Below are positions 20,387 to 29,828 of a DNA stretch of 64,000 nt, piece by piece (positions within the stretch are counted from its first letter, which is position 1; every line of letters starts with the position of its first letter). The position numbers and the translations under genes are program-made. Source of the DNA: Tsukamurella paurometabola DSM 20162. Lineage in GTDB: Bacteria > Actinomycetota > Actinomycetes > Mycobacteriales > Mycobacteriaceae. The notes under the pieces are model-generated. The model was not told where the DNA came from and ran no database searches. It saw only the letters and a program-made list of their open reading frames with translations. Where the stretch lies: contig NC_014158.1 of NCBI RefSeq assembly GCF_000092225.1, positions 3,782,001 to 3,846,000 of the forward strand, in the 5' to 3' direction.

Positions 20387-21325
20387 TCAGCCGAGATACG
20401 CCCCGGAGTCTCCGAGAATCTTCGCGGCGGGGTGCTCGGCGCCGTCGGCGGTGCGGACGCGTTCGATGATCACGGCGGGGTTGCCACCGCGCCAGGCGTC
20501 GGGTCCGGCGACCACGGCGATGCCGTCACCGTCGGGCACGCACACGCGGCCGGGGGTGCCGCCGTACCGCTTGGTGGACACCGAGGCGGCCGTGATCGCG
20601 AGCCGCTCACCACGGAAGACGGTGTGCGCGTTCGGGTAGGGATCGGACTGTGCGCGGATCAGGCGCTCGATGGCGTCCGCCGGCCAGGTCCAGTCGATGC
20701 AGCTGTCGTCGTCGGAGCGCTTGTGGAAGTAGGTGGCGGCGGCCGGGTCCTGCGGCACGGCGACGGCGGTGCCGGCCTCCAGCTCGCGCAGCGAGCGGGC
20801 CACCAGCGGACCGATCAGGTCCACGGTGCGGTGGAACAGGTCCACGGTGCGGTCGGCCGGCCCGACGGCGATGGACTCCTGCGCGATGATCGGGCCGGTG
20901 TCGAGGCCCTCGTCCATCAGGTGCGCGGTGACGCCGACGTGCGTCTCACCGTTGATGAGTGCCCAGATCAGCGGGGAGAATCCGGCGTACTTCGGGAGCA
21001 GTGAATCGTGGATGTTGAGCGTGCCCAGCCGCGGGAGGGAGTAGATCGACTTCGGCAGCCAGGTGCGCCAGTTGTTGGCGACGATGATGTCGGGTTGTGC
21101 CTCGGTGACCGCCTCCAACAGGCCGGCGTCGGGACGCTTGGCGAGGAACACGGGGACGCCGCGATCGGTGGCGAGCTGCTCGACCGAGTCGTTCCACATC
21201 TGCTCGTACGGGTTGTTCGAGACGGGATGGGTCACTGCCAGGGTGACCTCGTGGCCGGCGTCGAGGACGGCGGACAGTGTGCGGTGGCCCCAGGTTTGGA
21301 AGCCGAAGGTGACGACGCGCATCAT
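20387..21325 (-). CDS. N5-hydroxyornithine formyltransferase (methionyl-tRNA formyltransferase-like)
   Basis: 312-residue formyltransferase. The catalytic triad Asn-His-Asp of the formyltransferase fold lies in [18 protein letters not shown] and [14 protein letters not shown]-terminal domain of ~100 residues follows. A true methionyl-tRNA formyltransferase would sit with def or fmt housekeeping genes; here it lies between an amino-acid N-hydroxylase and siderophore genes, like CchA of coelichelin or Rft of rhodochelin. The predicted job is formyl transfer from N10-formyltetrahydrofolate to N5-hydroxyornithine. Two adjacent ATG codons (21325 and 21322) overlap the stop of the hydroxylase; the first is used. 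Confidence 0.9.
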   Translation of the reverse strand: MMRVVTFGFQTWGHRTLSAVLDAGHEVTLAVTHPVSNNPYEQMWNDSVEQLATDRGVPVFLAKRPDAGLLEAVTEAQPDIIVANNWRTWLPKSIYSLPRLGTLNIHDSLLPKYAGFSPLIWALINGETHVGVTAHLMDEGLDTGPIIAQESIAVGPADRTVDLFHRTVDLIGPLVARSLRELEAGTAVAVPQDPAAATYFHKRSDDDSCIDWTWPADAIERLIRAQSDPYPNAHTVFRGERLAITAASVSTKRYGGTPGRVCVPDGDGIAVVAGPDAWRGGNPAVIIERVRTADGAEHPAAKILGDSGAYLG

Positions 21326-22620
21326 GCCCCCTTGGAGAATGCGATGGTGGATTCGGGCACCAGGCCCTCGACGATATCGGTGAAGATCTCGCCGGCCCGG
21401 ACCGCGACGTTGGACAACAGGGTGGAGCCGAGGCCGTGCGTCTCCTGTGTGGCTCCCTGAATGTAGAGACCGGGAACGAGCTCGCCGTCGACGGACAGCC
21501 GGTACTCGCGGTCGATCCGCTGCCGCTCGGGGGCGACCCCGGCGAGCACCTCGGTGACGCCCAGGGAGCGGAATCCGGTGGCGCACACCACGGCGGTGTA
21601 GTCCTCGACGGTGTCGGCGCCCGTCATCCGGCTGTGCAGACCGACCCGCACGCCGTCGTCCGAGGGCGACGCCGAGGTCACGACGGTGACCGGCCGGAAG
21701 CGCAGGCGCCGGTTGCCGGTCACCTTCTCCTGGTACTCGATCGCGTACAGCTCGTTGATGAGTTCGAGGTCGACGCAGCCGTAGTTGGTGGTCGCGTGGC
21801 GGGTCATCAGCTCGGCGCGCACATCGTCGGGGGCGTCGTAGAAGTCGTCGACCGCCTCGGGGTCGAAGACCTTGTTCGCGAAGGGGCTGTCGTCGGCCGG
21901 CTGGAAGCCGTACGAGTTGAACACCGATTCGATGACGGCGTTGGGGTAGGTCCGGTGCAGGTACTGCACGACTTCGGCGGCGCTCTGGCCGCCGCCCACC
22001 ACGAGGAAGCGGTGCGGTGCGACCTCGTCGAACGCGGCGACGGCGATGTGGTCCAACAGCCGATGATTGTGGAACACGCGGGGGCCCGGCGTGGCCCACG
22101 CGGGCAGTCGCTCCGTGAGGCCGGTGGCCACCACGACCGATCGGGTCCGCACCTCGTGTGCGCCCTCGGAGTCGGTGTAGCGCACGGTCCAGCGCGCACC
22201 GTCGGGCCCCGGCTCCTCGATGCGCTCGACGGCGGTCACCTCGCTGCCGTAGTCGATGCGCGCATCGACGGACTCCGCCACCCAGGAGAGGTAGTCGGTG
22301 AACTCGACACGGGTCGGGAAGAACGTCTGGTGGTTGATGAAGTCGACGAGCCTGCCGCGCGCCTCGAGGTAGCTCAGGAAGCTGAACGGGCTGCGGGGAT
22401 TGCGCAGGGTCGCGAGGTCTTTGAGGAAGGCGATCTGCATGGTGGCGCCGTCGAGCAGCATGCCCGGGTGCCAGCCGAACCGGGGCTTGCGCTCCAGGAT
22501 CGTCATCGCGAGGTTCGTGAACCCGGCCCGGTTGTGCTCATCGACCGCTGCGGCGAGCGCCAGGTTGGACGGTCCGGCGCCGATACCGACGACGTCGACT
22601 GTCGCCTCTTGCTGTGCCAT
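21322..22620 (-). CDS. L-ornithine N5-monooxygenase
   Basis: 432-residue flavin-dependent N-hydroxylase of the PvdA/SidA class. Seen: FAD motif GIGAGPSNLALAAA at residues ~12-25, NADPH motif VVGGGQSAAEVVQYL and a C-terminal CATGFRSL. The family acts on ornithine or lysine; ornithine is favoured because a hydroxyornithine-type formyltransferase is the next gene. First gene of the minus-strand operon, with an AAGGAG ribosome-binding site. It is divergent from the aryl carrier gene over an IdeR-like box, so expression is probably induced by iron starvation. Confidence 0.94.
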   Translation of the reverse strand: MAQQEATVDVVGIGAGPSNLALAAAVDEHNRAGFTNLAMTILERKPRFGWHPGMLLDGATMQIAFLKDLATLRNPRSPFSFLSYLEARGRLVDFINHQTFFPTRVEFTDYLSWVAESVDARIDYGSEVTAVERIEEPGPDGARWTVRYTDSEGAHEVRTRSVVVATGLTERLPAWATPGPRVFHNHRLLDHIAVAAFDEVAPHRFLVVGGGQSAAEVVQYLHRTYPNAVIESVFNSYGFQPADDSPFANKVFDPEAVDDFYDAPDDVRAELMTRHATTNYGCVDLELINELYAIEYQEKVTGNRRLRFRPVTVVTSASPSDDGVRVGLHSRMTGADTVEDYTAVVCATGFRSLGVTEVLAGVAPERQRIDREYRLSVDGELVPGLYIQGATQETHGLGSTLLSNVAVRAGEIFTDIVEGLVPESTIAFSKGA

Positions 22621-22651
22621 GAGTCTCCTTCTCTAACAAAACACACCCTGG

Positions 22652-22670
22652 ATAGGATAGGCATACCTGA
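22652..22670. promoter_or_regulatory. IdeR/DtxR-like iron box between hydroxylase and carrier genes
   Basis: ATAGGATAGGCATACCTGA agrees at 14 of 19 positions with the IdeR/DtxR consensus TTAGGTTAGSCTAACCTAA. It lies 32 bp upstream of the hydroxylase start on one side and about 35 bp upstream of the carrier start on the other, so one bound repressor could shut both operons when iron is plentiful. Confidence 0.75.
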
Positions 22671-22689
22671 ACGATCCGAGTCCACTCAT

Positions 22690-22696
22690 GGAGAGG
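22690..22696 (+). promoter_or_regulatory. Ribosome-binding site deciding the carrier-protein start
   Basis: GGAGAGG lies 9 nt before the GTG at 22706. It sits inside the reading frame that would start with ATG at 22688, which itself has no purine-rich leader. This favours GTG 22706 as the true start. Confidence 0.5.
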
Positions 22697-22705
22697 AAAA
22701 CCCCT

Positions 22706-22930
22706 GTGCCCATCGCCACCGAAGACGTCCGCCAGGACATCGCCACCATCCTGGAGGTCCCCGTCACCGAACTCGGCGACGACGCCGTTCTCGCCGATCT
22801 CGGCCTCGACTCCATGCGGATGATGACCCTGGTGGAGGGGTGGCGCGCGGCGGGGAACGATATCGATTTCGCCGACCTGGCGCCGCTCCCGACACTCGGG
22901 GAGTGGCTCGAAGTCCTGGTCTCAAGTTAG
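22706..22930 (+). CDS. Free-standing aryl carrier protein
   Basis: About 74 residues (80 if translation starts at ATG 22688). A four-helix carrier protein with the phosphopantetheine serine in ADLGLDSMRMMTLVEGW, the DSxR form typical of aryl carrier domains of EntB/DhbB. It should receive DHB from DhbE and present it to the first condensation domain of the NRPS. It explains why the isochorismatase in this locus has no carrier domain. The GTG start is preferred because of the GGAGAGG at 22690. The stop codon lies inside a second IdeR-like box, and the NRPS starts 73 bp further on. Confidence 0.92.
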   Translation: MPIATEDVRQDIATILEVPVTELGDDAVLADLGLDSMRMMTLVEGWRAAGNDIDFADLAPLPTLGEWLEVLVSS

Positions 22931-22945
22931 CATAGCCAAACCAAA
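22927..22945. promoter_or_regulatory. IdeR/DtxR-like iron box upstream of the NRPS gene
   Basis: TTAGCATAGCCAAACCAAA matches 15 of 19 positions of the IdeR/DtxR consensus. It overlaps the stop codon of the carrier gene and lies 58 bp upstream of the NRPS start, suggesting that the NRPS gene has its own iron-controlled promoter. Confidence 0.75.
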
Positions 22946-23003
22946 TCTGTGATCGGTCGACGGGTGACCGATCCTCCCCGTTCCTCTCGACGCCTAGGGA
23001 GCC

Positions 23004-26000
23004 ATGTCCACGATCGACAGCGACACCCACCAAGCTCACGGAGCCGGCCTCGGCGATGCAGCCCGTGACCTGTGGATGGGGCACTATGCGGCATCCGACC
23101 CCGCGCCCTACACCACGGCGGAGACGGCGTTCTTCGGCCCGGGCGTCGACGCCGACGCACTCGCGGAGGCCACCCGCCGCGCCCTCAACGAGTCCGGGTC
23201 CGCCCGCGTGCGATTCACCGAGACCGCAGGGATCCCGGCGCGCAGGAGCCGGGCCGATGCGGTTCCCGCGATCGAGATGATCGCCGTCGACGACGAGGAC
23301 GTCGCCCGGCGGCGGTTCCGGGCGATCGCGAATCGGGCGGTCGATCCCGCCGGCGAACGCCTGATCGGTGCCGTGATCGCCGAGATCGCACCGCGCGCCG
23401 ACGAGGACGGACCGCGGGTCGCGTGGTGCCTGTGGGCACACCACCTGGTGCTCGACGGATACGGCTACGCCCTGCTCCGCAGGCGGATCGCGGAACACTA
23501 CGCCGCTGTGACGACGGGTTCCACCGCGCCGCGCTCGCGCCTGGCCGCGGCGGAGGCGGTCCCGGGTCCCGAACGCGAGACAGACTGGGCCGATACCACC
23601 GAGCCCACCGCACTGAGCCGGTGGAGTTCCGCCGACGTCCCCGCCGTCTCGGGACCGCTGCGCGCGCACCGGATCCTCGACGTCGCCGACCTCCCCCGCC
23701 CGTGGGCACCCTGGGCGATCGCCGCGATCGCCGCCTACACCGCGCGCCTGACCGGCGAAACCGATGTCACCGTGGGTGTTCCGGTACTCGGACGCGCACC
23801 GTCGACCATGGGGTCCACGCTCTCCGCCGCCTGGATCGCGGCCCTGCCGCTCACCGTCGCACCGTCGGACACCCCCGCCGCCGTCGCGGCCGCCGCCGAA
23901 TCCGCACTGCCCTGGCTGGCCGCGGGCACATACCACCGCTGCGGACCCGGCGTGCTGGTGAACGTCAAGCCCTTCGCCGGTTCGCTCACCCTGGGCGACA
24001 ACGCCGCCGACTACGAGGTTCTCGCCGAGGGCCCGATCGGCGATGTCTCCATCGCGGTCGAGTCCGTGCGCACCGCCGACGGTCAGCGACTGCGGATCGA
24101 CGTCGCGGCCAACCCGAGCGCCTACACCGCGACCGAGGTCGCCGCGCATGCCGACCGGCTCGCCGGGTTCGCTGCGGACTTCCTGCGCGAGCGGGACACC
24201 CCCGTCGCCGATCTCACGTGGTTCACCCCCGCCGACGCCATGGCATGGTCCACGGCCACGGGCGAGCGCACCCTGATCGATGTCTTCGACGACCGCGCCA
24301 CGGCCACACCCGACGCCCTCGCCGTGCTCGGGACCGACGGGACCGCCACCAGCTACGCCGAACTGCGCACCGCCTCGGAGCGGCTCGCACAGCACCTGCG
24401 CGAGGCGGGCGTCGTCGCAGGCGATCTGGTGCAGATCTCGCTCCCCCGCGGCCCCGAAGTGGTCACCGCGATCCTCGGCGTACTCCGCGCAGGTGCCGCG
24501 TACCTGCCCGTCGACCCCGGGACTCCCTCCGCCCGGGCCGATTTCATCGTCGCCGATGCCGGGCCGACCGCAGTGGTCACCGAGGGTGGCCGCGTGAGCG
24601 CGCTGACCCCCGAGCCGGGAGCGGCGCGCGTCCCGCACGGCACGGCCTACGTGATCTACACCTCGGGCTCGACCGGCACCACGAAGGGCGTCCCGATCGG
24701 TCACCACAACGTGCTGCGCCTGTTCACCGCCACCTCGTTGCGGTTCTCCGCGACGGACCGCTGGATCATGTTCCACTCCTACGCTTTCGACTTCGCGGTA
24801 TGGGAACTGTGGGGCGCACTGCTGCACGGCGGTGCGGTCGTGGTGCCGGGGGCCGCCGATGTCACCGATCCCACGCGCATCGCCGGACTGATCGAGACGC
24901 ACGGCATCACCGTGCTGAACCAGACCCCCGCCGCGTTCTACGCACTGCAGCACGAGATCGCCCCGGCGGCCGCCCGTCGCCTGCGGTACGTCATCTTCGG
25001 CGGCGAACGCCTGGAACCGGCCCGGTTGCGGCCGTGGTTCGACAGGTTCGGTGACCACGTCACCGCCGGTATCGAGGGCAGCGGCCCCGAACTGGTGAAC
25101 ATGTACGGGATCACCGAGACCACGGTGCATGTCACCGAGCACGCGCTGCGCGTGACCGACGGCGCGGCCTCGATCATCGGCCGACCCCTCGCCGACCTTC
25201 GGGCCTACGTCCTCGGCGACGACCTGCGCCCCGTGCCCCCGGGTCGGATCGGCGAGATCTTCGTAGCCGGGCCCGGCCTGTCCGCCGGATACCTGGGCCG
25301 CGACGACCTCACCGCGCAGCGGTTCCTGGCCGATCCCCGGGGCGGTGGCCGGATGTACCGCACGGGCGATCGCGCCCGGATCACCTGGGACGGCGACCTC
25401 GAATACATCGGCCGCACCGACGATCAGGTCCAACTGCGCGGACACCGTATCGAACCCGCGGAGATCGACGCCGCCGCCCTCGATCATCCGGACGTGCGCG
25501 GCGCGATCACGATCCTCACCGCCCTCCCCAGTGGCGAGGACGGCCTCGTGACCTACGTCCTGGCACCCCTCGGTGCCGAAGCGCAGATCCTCACCCACCT
25601 ACGTGGGCGCCTCCCGGCCTACATGGTGCCGTCGGCCGTGATGGCACTCGACGAGCTACCGCTGACGGTGAACGGGAAGATCGACAAGCGCGCACTTCCC
25701 CCCATCGCCTTCGACACCGTCGCAGCGAACACCGCCGACGAGGCTCTGGACAGCACCCTCGCCTCCGTGTGCGACGCCTTCGCGGAGGTGACCGGCGTGC
25801 CGACCGTGCACCCGGACGCCGGGTTCTTCGCCCTGGGCGGGCACTCGTTGCTGGCGGTCACCCTGGTCCGCCGGCTTGCGACCATCCCGGGCCTGGGCGG
25901 GCTGCGCCTCGCCGACGTCTTCGCCACCCCGACCCCGCGCGATATCGCCACGCTCGCCGGTACCGGCTCCGCGCCGGCCGGCGACGGTCCCGTCGCCGGA

Positions 26001-29000
26001 ATCGCCGGCACGGCACCGACTCCGCTGTCGCCCGCGCAGGAACGCCTGTGGTTGCTGTCCCGGCTCGACGGTGCCGATGCCTACCTCCTCGGGCTGGTGC
26101 TCCGGCCCACCGACGGCACGGACCTGGACGTGGACGCGGCGGTGGCTGCGTTGACCGACATCGCGCGGCGCCAGGAGAGCCTGCGCACTCGATTCCCCGC
26201 GCTGAACGGGTCACCGGTGCAGGAGGTGCTCGATTGGTCGCCGCGGCCGCAGGCCGTCGACGATGTCCGGGCCGCCGTGGCCGGAGCACTGGCGGAGGGA
26301 TTCGACCTGGCGGTCGCCCCGCCGGTGCGCACCTTCGCCTCCCCGGAGGGAATCGGCATCGCGATGCACCACATCATCGGAGACGAGGCCTCCCGACAAC
26401 GGCTCACCGAGGAGTTCGCGGCGGCGTACGCCGCCAGGACGGGCGGATCCGAACCGGCCGACTGGCCCACGGACGCACCGTCGTACCGCGATGTCACCCT
26501 GTGGCTGCGCCAGCGGGCCGATGGTGACGCCACCCGCCGTGACCTCGACTACTGGACCGACGCGCTCCGCGATGCCCCCGTGGAACCGCAGTGGCGCACG
26601 GACCATGCGCGTCCCGCGCTGCCCAGCGGTGCCGGGGCGACGGTGCGCGCCCACCTCCCCGCCGACGACCACACCCGCCTGCGCGCAACGGCAGAGCTCG
26701 CCGATGCCAGCGTTTTCATGTCGCTGCACGCCGCCCTCGCCGTCACGCTGCAGCGCTTCGGCGCCGGCGACGATATCTGCATCGGCACCCCCGTCGCCGG
26801 ACGCGACCATCCGGCGACCGATGCGCTCATCGGCTGCTTCATCAATACGGTCGTCCTGCGCACGGATCTGCGTGAGACCACCACCTTCGGCGAGGTCCTC
26901 ACGCATGCCCGCGAACGCGATCTGGGTGCGTTCGCGCACGCCGGCACCGCATTCGACGCCGTGGTCGACGCGGTCAATCCGCCCCGCGTGAGCGGCCGGC
27001 ACCCGCTCTTCCAGGTGATGCTCTCGCACTGGGCCGAGACCGATGGCGACACCGCACTCACCGCCGACATCGTGCGCACCGACACCGCGAAGTTCGATCT
27101 GGCCTTCCGCTGCGTGGAGACGGCCGAAGGCGTCGACGTCGAACTCGAGTACTCCACCGAGCTGTTCACTGCGGCGACCGCGCAGCGACTGCTGGACCGC
27201 TACCTGGTGGCGCTCTCCACGCTCCCCGCGGACCCGACGGCGCCGCTCGACACCGTCGACCTCTTCACCGATGCCGAGCGGGCCGATCTGCACGTGTGGT
27301 CGCACCCCACGCACGACGAGCCGGTGCGCGAGTTCTCGGCGGTCTTCCTGCCGATCGCGCGCACCGATCCCGACGCCGAAGCGCTGGTGTGCGGAGCCGA
27401 CTCCTACAGCTACGGCGATGTTCTCGCCTGGACCGATGCGCTGGGCGGACACCTGGTCTCGCTCGGCATCGGCAGGGGCGATCTGGTGGGCGTCGCACTG
27501 CCTCGCGGGGCCGCGATGGTGGCTGCCGTGGTCGCGGTGCTGCGGACCGGCGCCGCCTACGTTCCGCTCGACCCCACGTATCCCGAGGACCGGCTCGCCG
27601 ACATGATCGAGGATGCGGGGCCGAAGGTGATCCTCTCGGACGCCGACTTCGTGCGGGCCTTCGCACCCGGCGCGGCGCTCGCCGTACCGAACGGGCCTGC
27701 CGTGGAGGACGTGCGGCGTGCTGCGCCGACACCCGATGACCTCGCGTACGTGATCTACACGTCCGGATCCACCGGCCGGCCGAAGGGTGTGGAGGTGACG
27801 CACCGCGGCATCGCCGACCTGCTGGTGCTGCAACGCGATGTGATCGGCATGGGGCCGCACACCCGTGCCCTGCACTTCAGCTCGATCAGCTTCGATCTCG
27901 GTTTCTGGCAACTGATGTGGGGACTGTGCTCGGGAGGAACGCTGGTGGTGGCGCGGGATGAGGACCGGCTGCCCGGGCGCCCGCTCCTGGACGTCATCGA
28001 AGCGAACCGGGTGAACTTCGTGGGCGTGCCGCCATCGTTCGCGGCGGCCTTCCCGCCCGACGCGGACCTCGCGCCCGGAATCGACCTGATGCTCGGCGCC
28101 GAGAAGCTGACGCCGGCGCTGATCGCCCGCTTCGCACCCGGCCGCACGCTGTACAACGCCTACGGCCCCACGGAGTGCACGGTCAACGCCACCCTGGCCA
28201 CGATCTCCCCCGAGCACACCGGTCCCGTTCCGATCGGACGCCCGGACCCGGGCAAGCGGGCCTACGTGCTCGACGCGCACCGTCGCCCCGTGCCGCCCGG
28301 CACGATCGGCGAGCTCTACCTGGGTGGCCCCTCGGTGGCCCGGGGTTACCGGCACCGGCCGGAAACCACCGCGCAGAGCTTCCTGCCCGACCCCTTCGCG
28401 GCCGATGGCAGCAGGATGTACCGCACCGCCGACCTGGTGTGGTGGGGCGACGACGGGCAGCTGTACTTCGCCGGTCGCGCGGACTCCCAGGTCAAGGTGC
28501 GCGGGTTCCGGATCGAGCTCGGCGAGATCGAGACCGTGATCGGCGCCGACCCCGCGGTCGCGGACGTCGCGGTGACGGTCTCGGGCGAACGCATCGTGGC
28601 CTACGTGATCACCGTGGAGGGCGAGAGTTTCGACGCCGACAACCTGACCCGGCGCGCCCGGTCGCGGTTGCCGCAGTACATGGTTCCGGCGATCTTCGTA
28701 CCGCTGCCCGAGTTCCCTCGCCTGCCCAACGGCAAGGTCGACCCGAAGTCGCTGCCCGAACCCGCCTCGGCGCACAAGCTCACCGGACGGGGTCCGCGCA
28801 CACCCCGCGAGGAGCGGATGTGCGCCCTGTTCGCGCAGGCACTCGGGCTCGATGCGGTGGGGATCGACGACAACTTCTTCGATCTGGGCGGGCACTCGCT
28901 GCTGGCCGCCCGCCTGATGACGGAGATCGGCGCGGAGTTCTCCGTGGGTGTCACCGTGGCCACCCTGTTCGCGGCGCCCACCGTGGCGGAACTCGTCGCA

Positions 29001-29828
29001 CGTCTCGAATCCGGCGACGGTGCGGACGATTCCGGGCTCGACACGGTTCTGCCCTTCCGCACTCAGGGCGACCGCGCCCCGATCTTCTGCTTCCATCCTG
29101 CGGGTGGAATCAGTTGGGGCTATGCGGGGCTGATCCGGCACATCGACGAGCGCTACCCGCTGTACGGGATTCAGGCGTCGAACCTGGCGACGGGCGGTCG
29201 TCCGCCGGCCACGCTCAAGGAGATGGCGCGCGAATACCTCGAGCGGATGCGCGAGATCGCTCCGCACGGCCCCTACCACCTCGTCGGCTGGTCGCTCGGC
29301 GGCGTCGTCGCCCACGCCATCGCGGCCGAACTGCAGGCGGACGGCGAGCAGGTCGGGATCGTGGCGATGCTCGACTCGTTCCCCTCGGACGCGTGGCCCA
29401 CCGTCCCCACCGAGCAGGACGCGCTCGCGGCACTGCTCTACATGGTGGGCTACGACCCGCAGCCCCTGGTGGACAAGGGGATCACCCGCCAAGCAGTGAT
29501 CGACGTGCTCCGCTCCGAGGGCAGTGCCCTGGCCGGGATCACCGAGGTGACGCCGAACGCGATGATCGACAACTTCGCCAACGCGGTCACCCTGGAGGCC
29601 GAGCCCTATCAGGCCACCGTCGACGGCGATCTCCTCTTCTTCACCGCTGCACGCAATCCCGCGACCTCGGCGACCTATCCCCTGTGGGAGCCGTACTTCA
29701 CCGGCACGATCGTCAACCACGACGTCGACTGCGAGCACAAGGACATGACTCAACCCGGCCCGATCACCGAGATCGGGCGCGCCCTGAACTCCGCACTCCT
29801 GCGGGCAGAAGAAAGGAAATCCCGGTGA
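23004..29828 (+). CDS. Two-module siderophore NRPS (C-A-T-C-A-T-TE)
   Basis: 2274-residue peptide synthetase. Domains: C1 (~20-410, HHLVLDGYG at ~146), A1 (~420-925, TSGSTGTTKG at ~551), T1 (GGHSLL ~945), C2 (~1005-1430, with HHIIGDEAS where HHxxxDG is usual), A2 (~1440-1935, TSGSTGRPKG), T2 (GGHSLL ~1962), thioesterase (~2015-2274, Ser in GWSLGG ~2094). The A1 specificity residues read by alignment to GrsA are D-F-W-N-I-G-M-V-H-K, the known threonine code. A2 reads D-L-W-G-M-G-A-V-N-K, which I do not recognise; the neighbouring hydroxylase and formyltransferase suggest formylhydroxyornithine. No epimerase or cyclisation domain. C1 should accept DHB from the free carrier. Product proposed: DHB-Thr-fhOrn, possibly extended by a further fhOrn as in rhodochelin. 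The 3' end overlaps the next gene by 4 nt. No MbtH-like gene is seen in the cluster. Confidence 0.95.
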   Translation: MSTIDSDTHQAHGAGLGDAARDLWMGHYAASDPAPYTTAETAFFGPGVDADALAEATRRALNESGSARVRFTETAGIPARRSRADAVPAIEMIAVDDEDVARRRFRAIANRAVDPAGERLIGAVIAEIAPRADEDGPRVAWCLWAHHLVLDGYGYALLRRRIAEHYAAVTTGSTAPRSRLAAAEAVPGPERETDWADTTEPTALSRWSSADVPAVSGPLRAHRILDVADLPRPWAPWAIAAIAAYTARLTGETDVTVGVPVLGRAPSTMGSTLSAAWIAALPLTVAPSDTPAAVAAAAESALPWLAAGTYHRCGPGVLVNVKPFAGSLTLGDNAADYEVLAEGPIGDVSIAVESVRTADGQRLRIDVAANPSAYTATEVAAHADRLAGFAADFLRERDTPVADLTWFTPADAMAWSTATGERTLIDVFDDRATATPDALAVLGTDGTATSYAELRTASERLAQHLREAGVVAGDLVQISLPRGPEVVTAILGVLRAGAAYLPVDPGTPSARADFIVADAGPTAVVTEGGRVSALTPEPGAARVPHGTAYVIYTSGSTGTTKGVPIGHHNVLRLFTATSLRFSATDRWIMFHSYAFDFAVWELWGALLHGGAVVVPGAADVTDPTRIAGLIETHGITVLNQTPAAFYALQHEIAPAAARRLRYVIFGGERLEPARLRPWFDRFGDHVTAGIEGSGPELVNMYGITETTVHVTEHALRVTDGAASIIGRPLADLRAYVLGDDLRPVPPGRIGEIFVAGPGLSAGYLGRDDLTAQRFLADPRGGGRMYRTGDRARITWDGDLEYIGRTDDQVQLRGHRIEPAEIDAAALDHPDVRGAITILTALPSGEDGLVTYVLAPLGAEAQILTHLRGRLPAYMVPSAVMALDELPLTVNGKIDKRALPPIAFDTVAANTADEALDSTLASVCDAFAEVTGVPTVHPDAGFFALGGHSLLAVTLVRRLATIPGLGGLRLADVFATPTPRDIATLAGTGSAPAGDGPVAGIAGTAPTPLSPAQERLWLLSRLDGADAYLLGLVLRPTDGTDLDVDAAVAALTDIARRQESLRTRFPALNGSPVQEVLDWSPRPQAVDDVRAAVAGALAEGFDLAVAPPVRTFASPEGIGIAMHHIIGDEASRQRLTEEFAAAYAARTGGSEPADWPTDAPSYRDVTLWLRQRADGDATRRDLDYWTDALRDAPVEPQWRTDHARPALPSGAGATVRAHLPADDHTRLRATAELADASVFMSLHAALAVTLQRFGAGDDICIGTPVAGRDHPATDALIGCFINTVVLRTDLRETTTFGEVLTHARERDLGAFAHAGTAFDAVVDAVNPPRVSGRHPLFQVMLSHWAETDGDTALTADIVRTDTAKFDLAFRCVETAEGVDVELEYSTELFTAATAQRLLDRYLVALSTLPADPTAPLDTVDLFTDAERADLHVWSHPTHDEPVREFSAVFLPIARTDPDAEALVCGADSYSYGDVLAWTDALGGHLVSLGIGRGDLVGVALPRGAAMVAAVVAVLRTGAAYVPLDPTYPEDRLADMIEDAGPKVILSDADFVRAFAPGAALAVPNGPAVEDVRRAAPTPDDLAYVIYTSGSTGRPKGVEVTHRGIADLLVLQRDVIGMGPHTRALHFSSISFDLGFWQLMWGLCSGGTLVVARDEDRLPGRPLLDVIEANRVNFVGVPPSFAAAFPPDADLAPGIDLMLGAEKLTPALIARFAPGRTLYNAYGPTECTVNATLATISPEHTGPVPIGRPDPGKRAYVLDAHRRPVPPGTIGELYLGGPSVARGYRHRPETTAQSFLPDPFAADGSRMYRTADLVWWGDDGQLYFAGRADSQVKVRGFRIELGEIETVIGADPAVADVAVTVSGERIVAYVITVEGESFDADNLTRRARSRLPQYMVPAIFVPLPEFPRLPNGKVDPKSLPEPASAHKLTGRGPRTPREERMCALFAQALGLDAVGIDDNFFDLGGHSLLAARLMTEIGAEFSVGVTVATLFAAPTVAELVARLESGDGADDSGLDTVLPFRTQGDRAPIFCFHPAGGISWGYAGLIRHIDERYPLYGIQASNLATGGRPPATLKEMAREYLERMREIAPHGPYHLVGWSLGGVVAHAIAAELQADGEQVGIVAMLDSFPSDAWPTVPTEQDALAALLYMVGYDPQPLVDKGITRQAVIDVLRSEGSALAGITEVTPNAMIDNFANAVTLEAEPYQATVDGDLLFFTAARNPATSATYPLWEPYFTGTIVNHDVDCEHKDMTQPGPITEIGRALNSALLRAEERKSR

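Noticed and set aside
20387-22099. A 570-residue fusion of formyltransferase with an upstream Arg-rich domain
   Set aside because: The upstream part is a shadow of the N-monooxygenase gene; the ATG pair at 21322-21325 gives a normal formyltransferase N-terminus.
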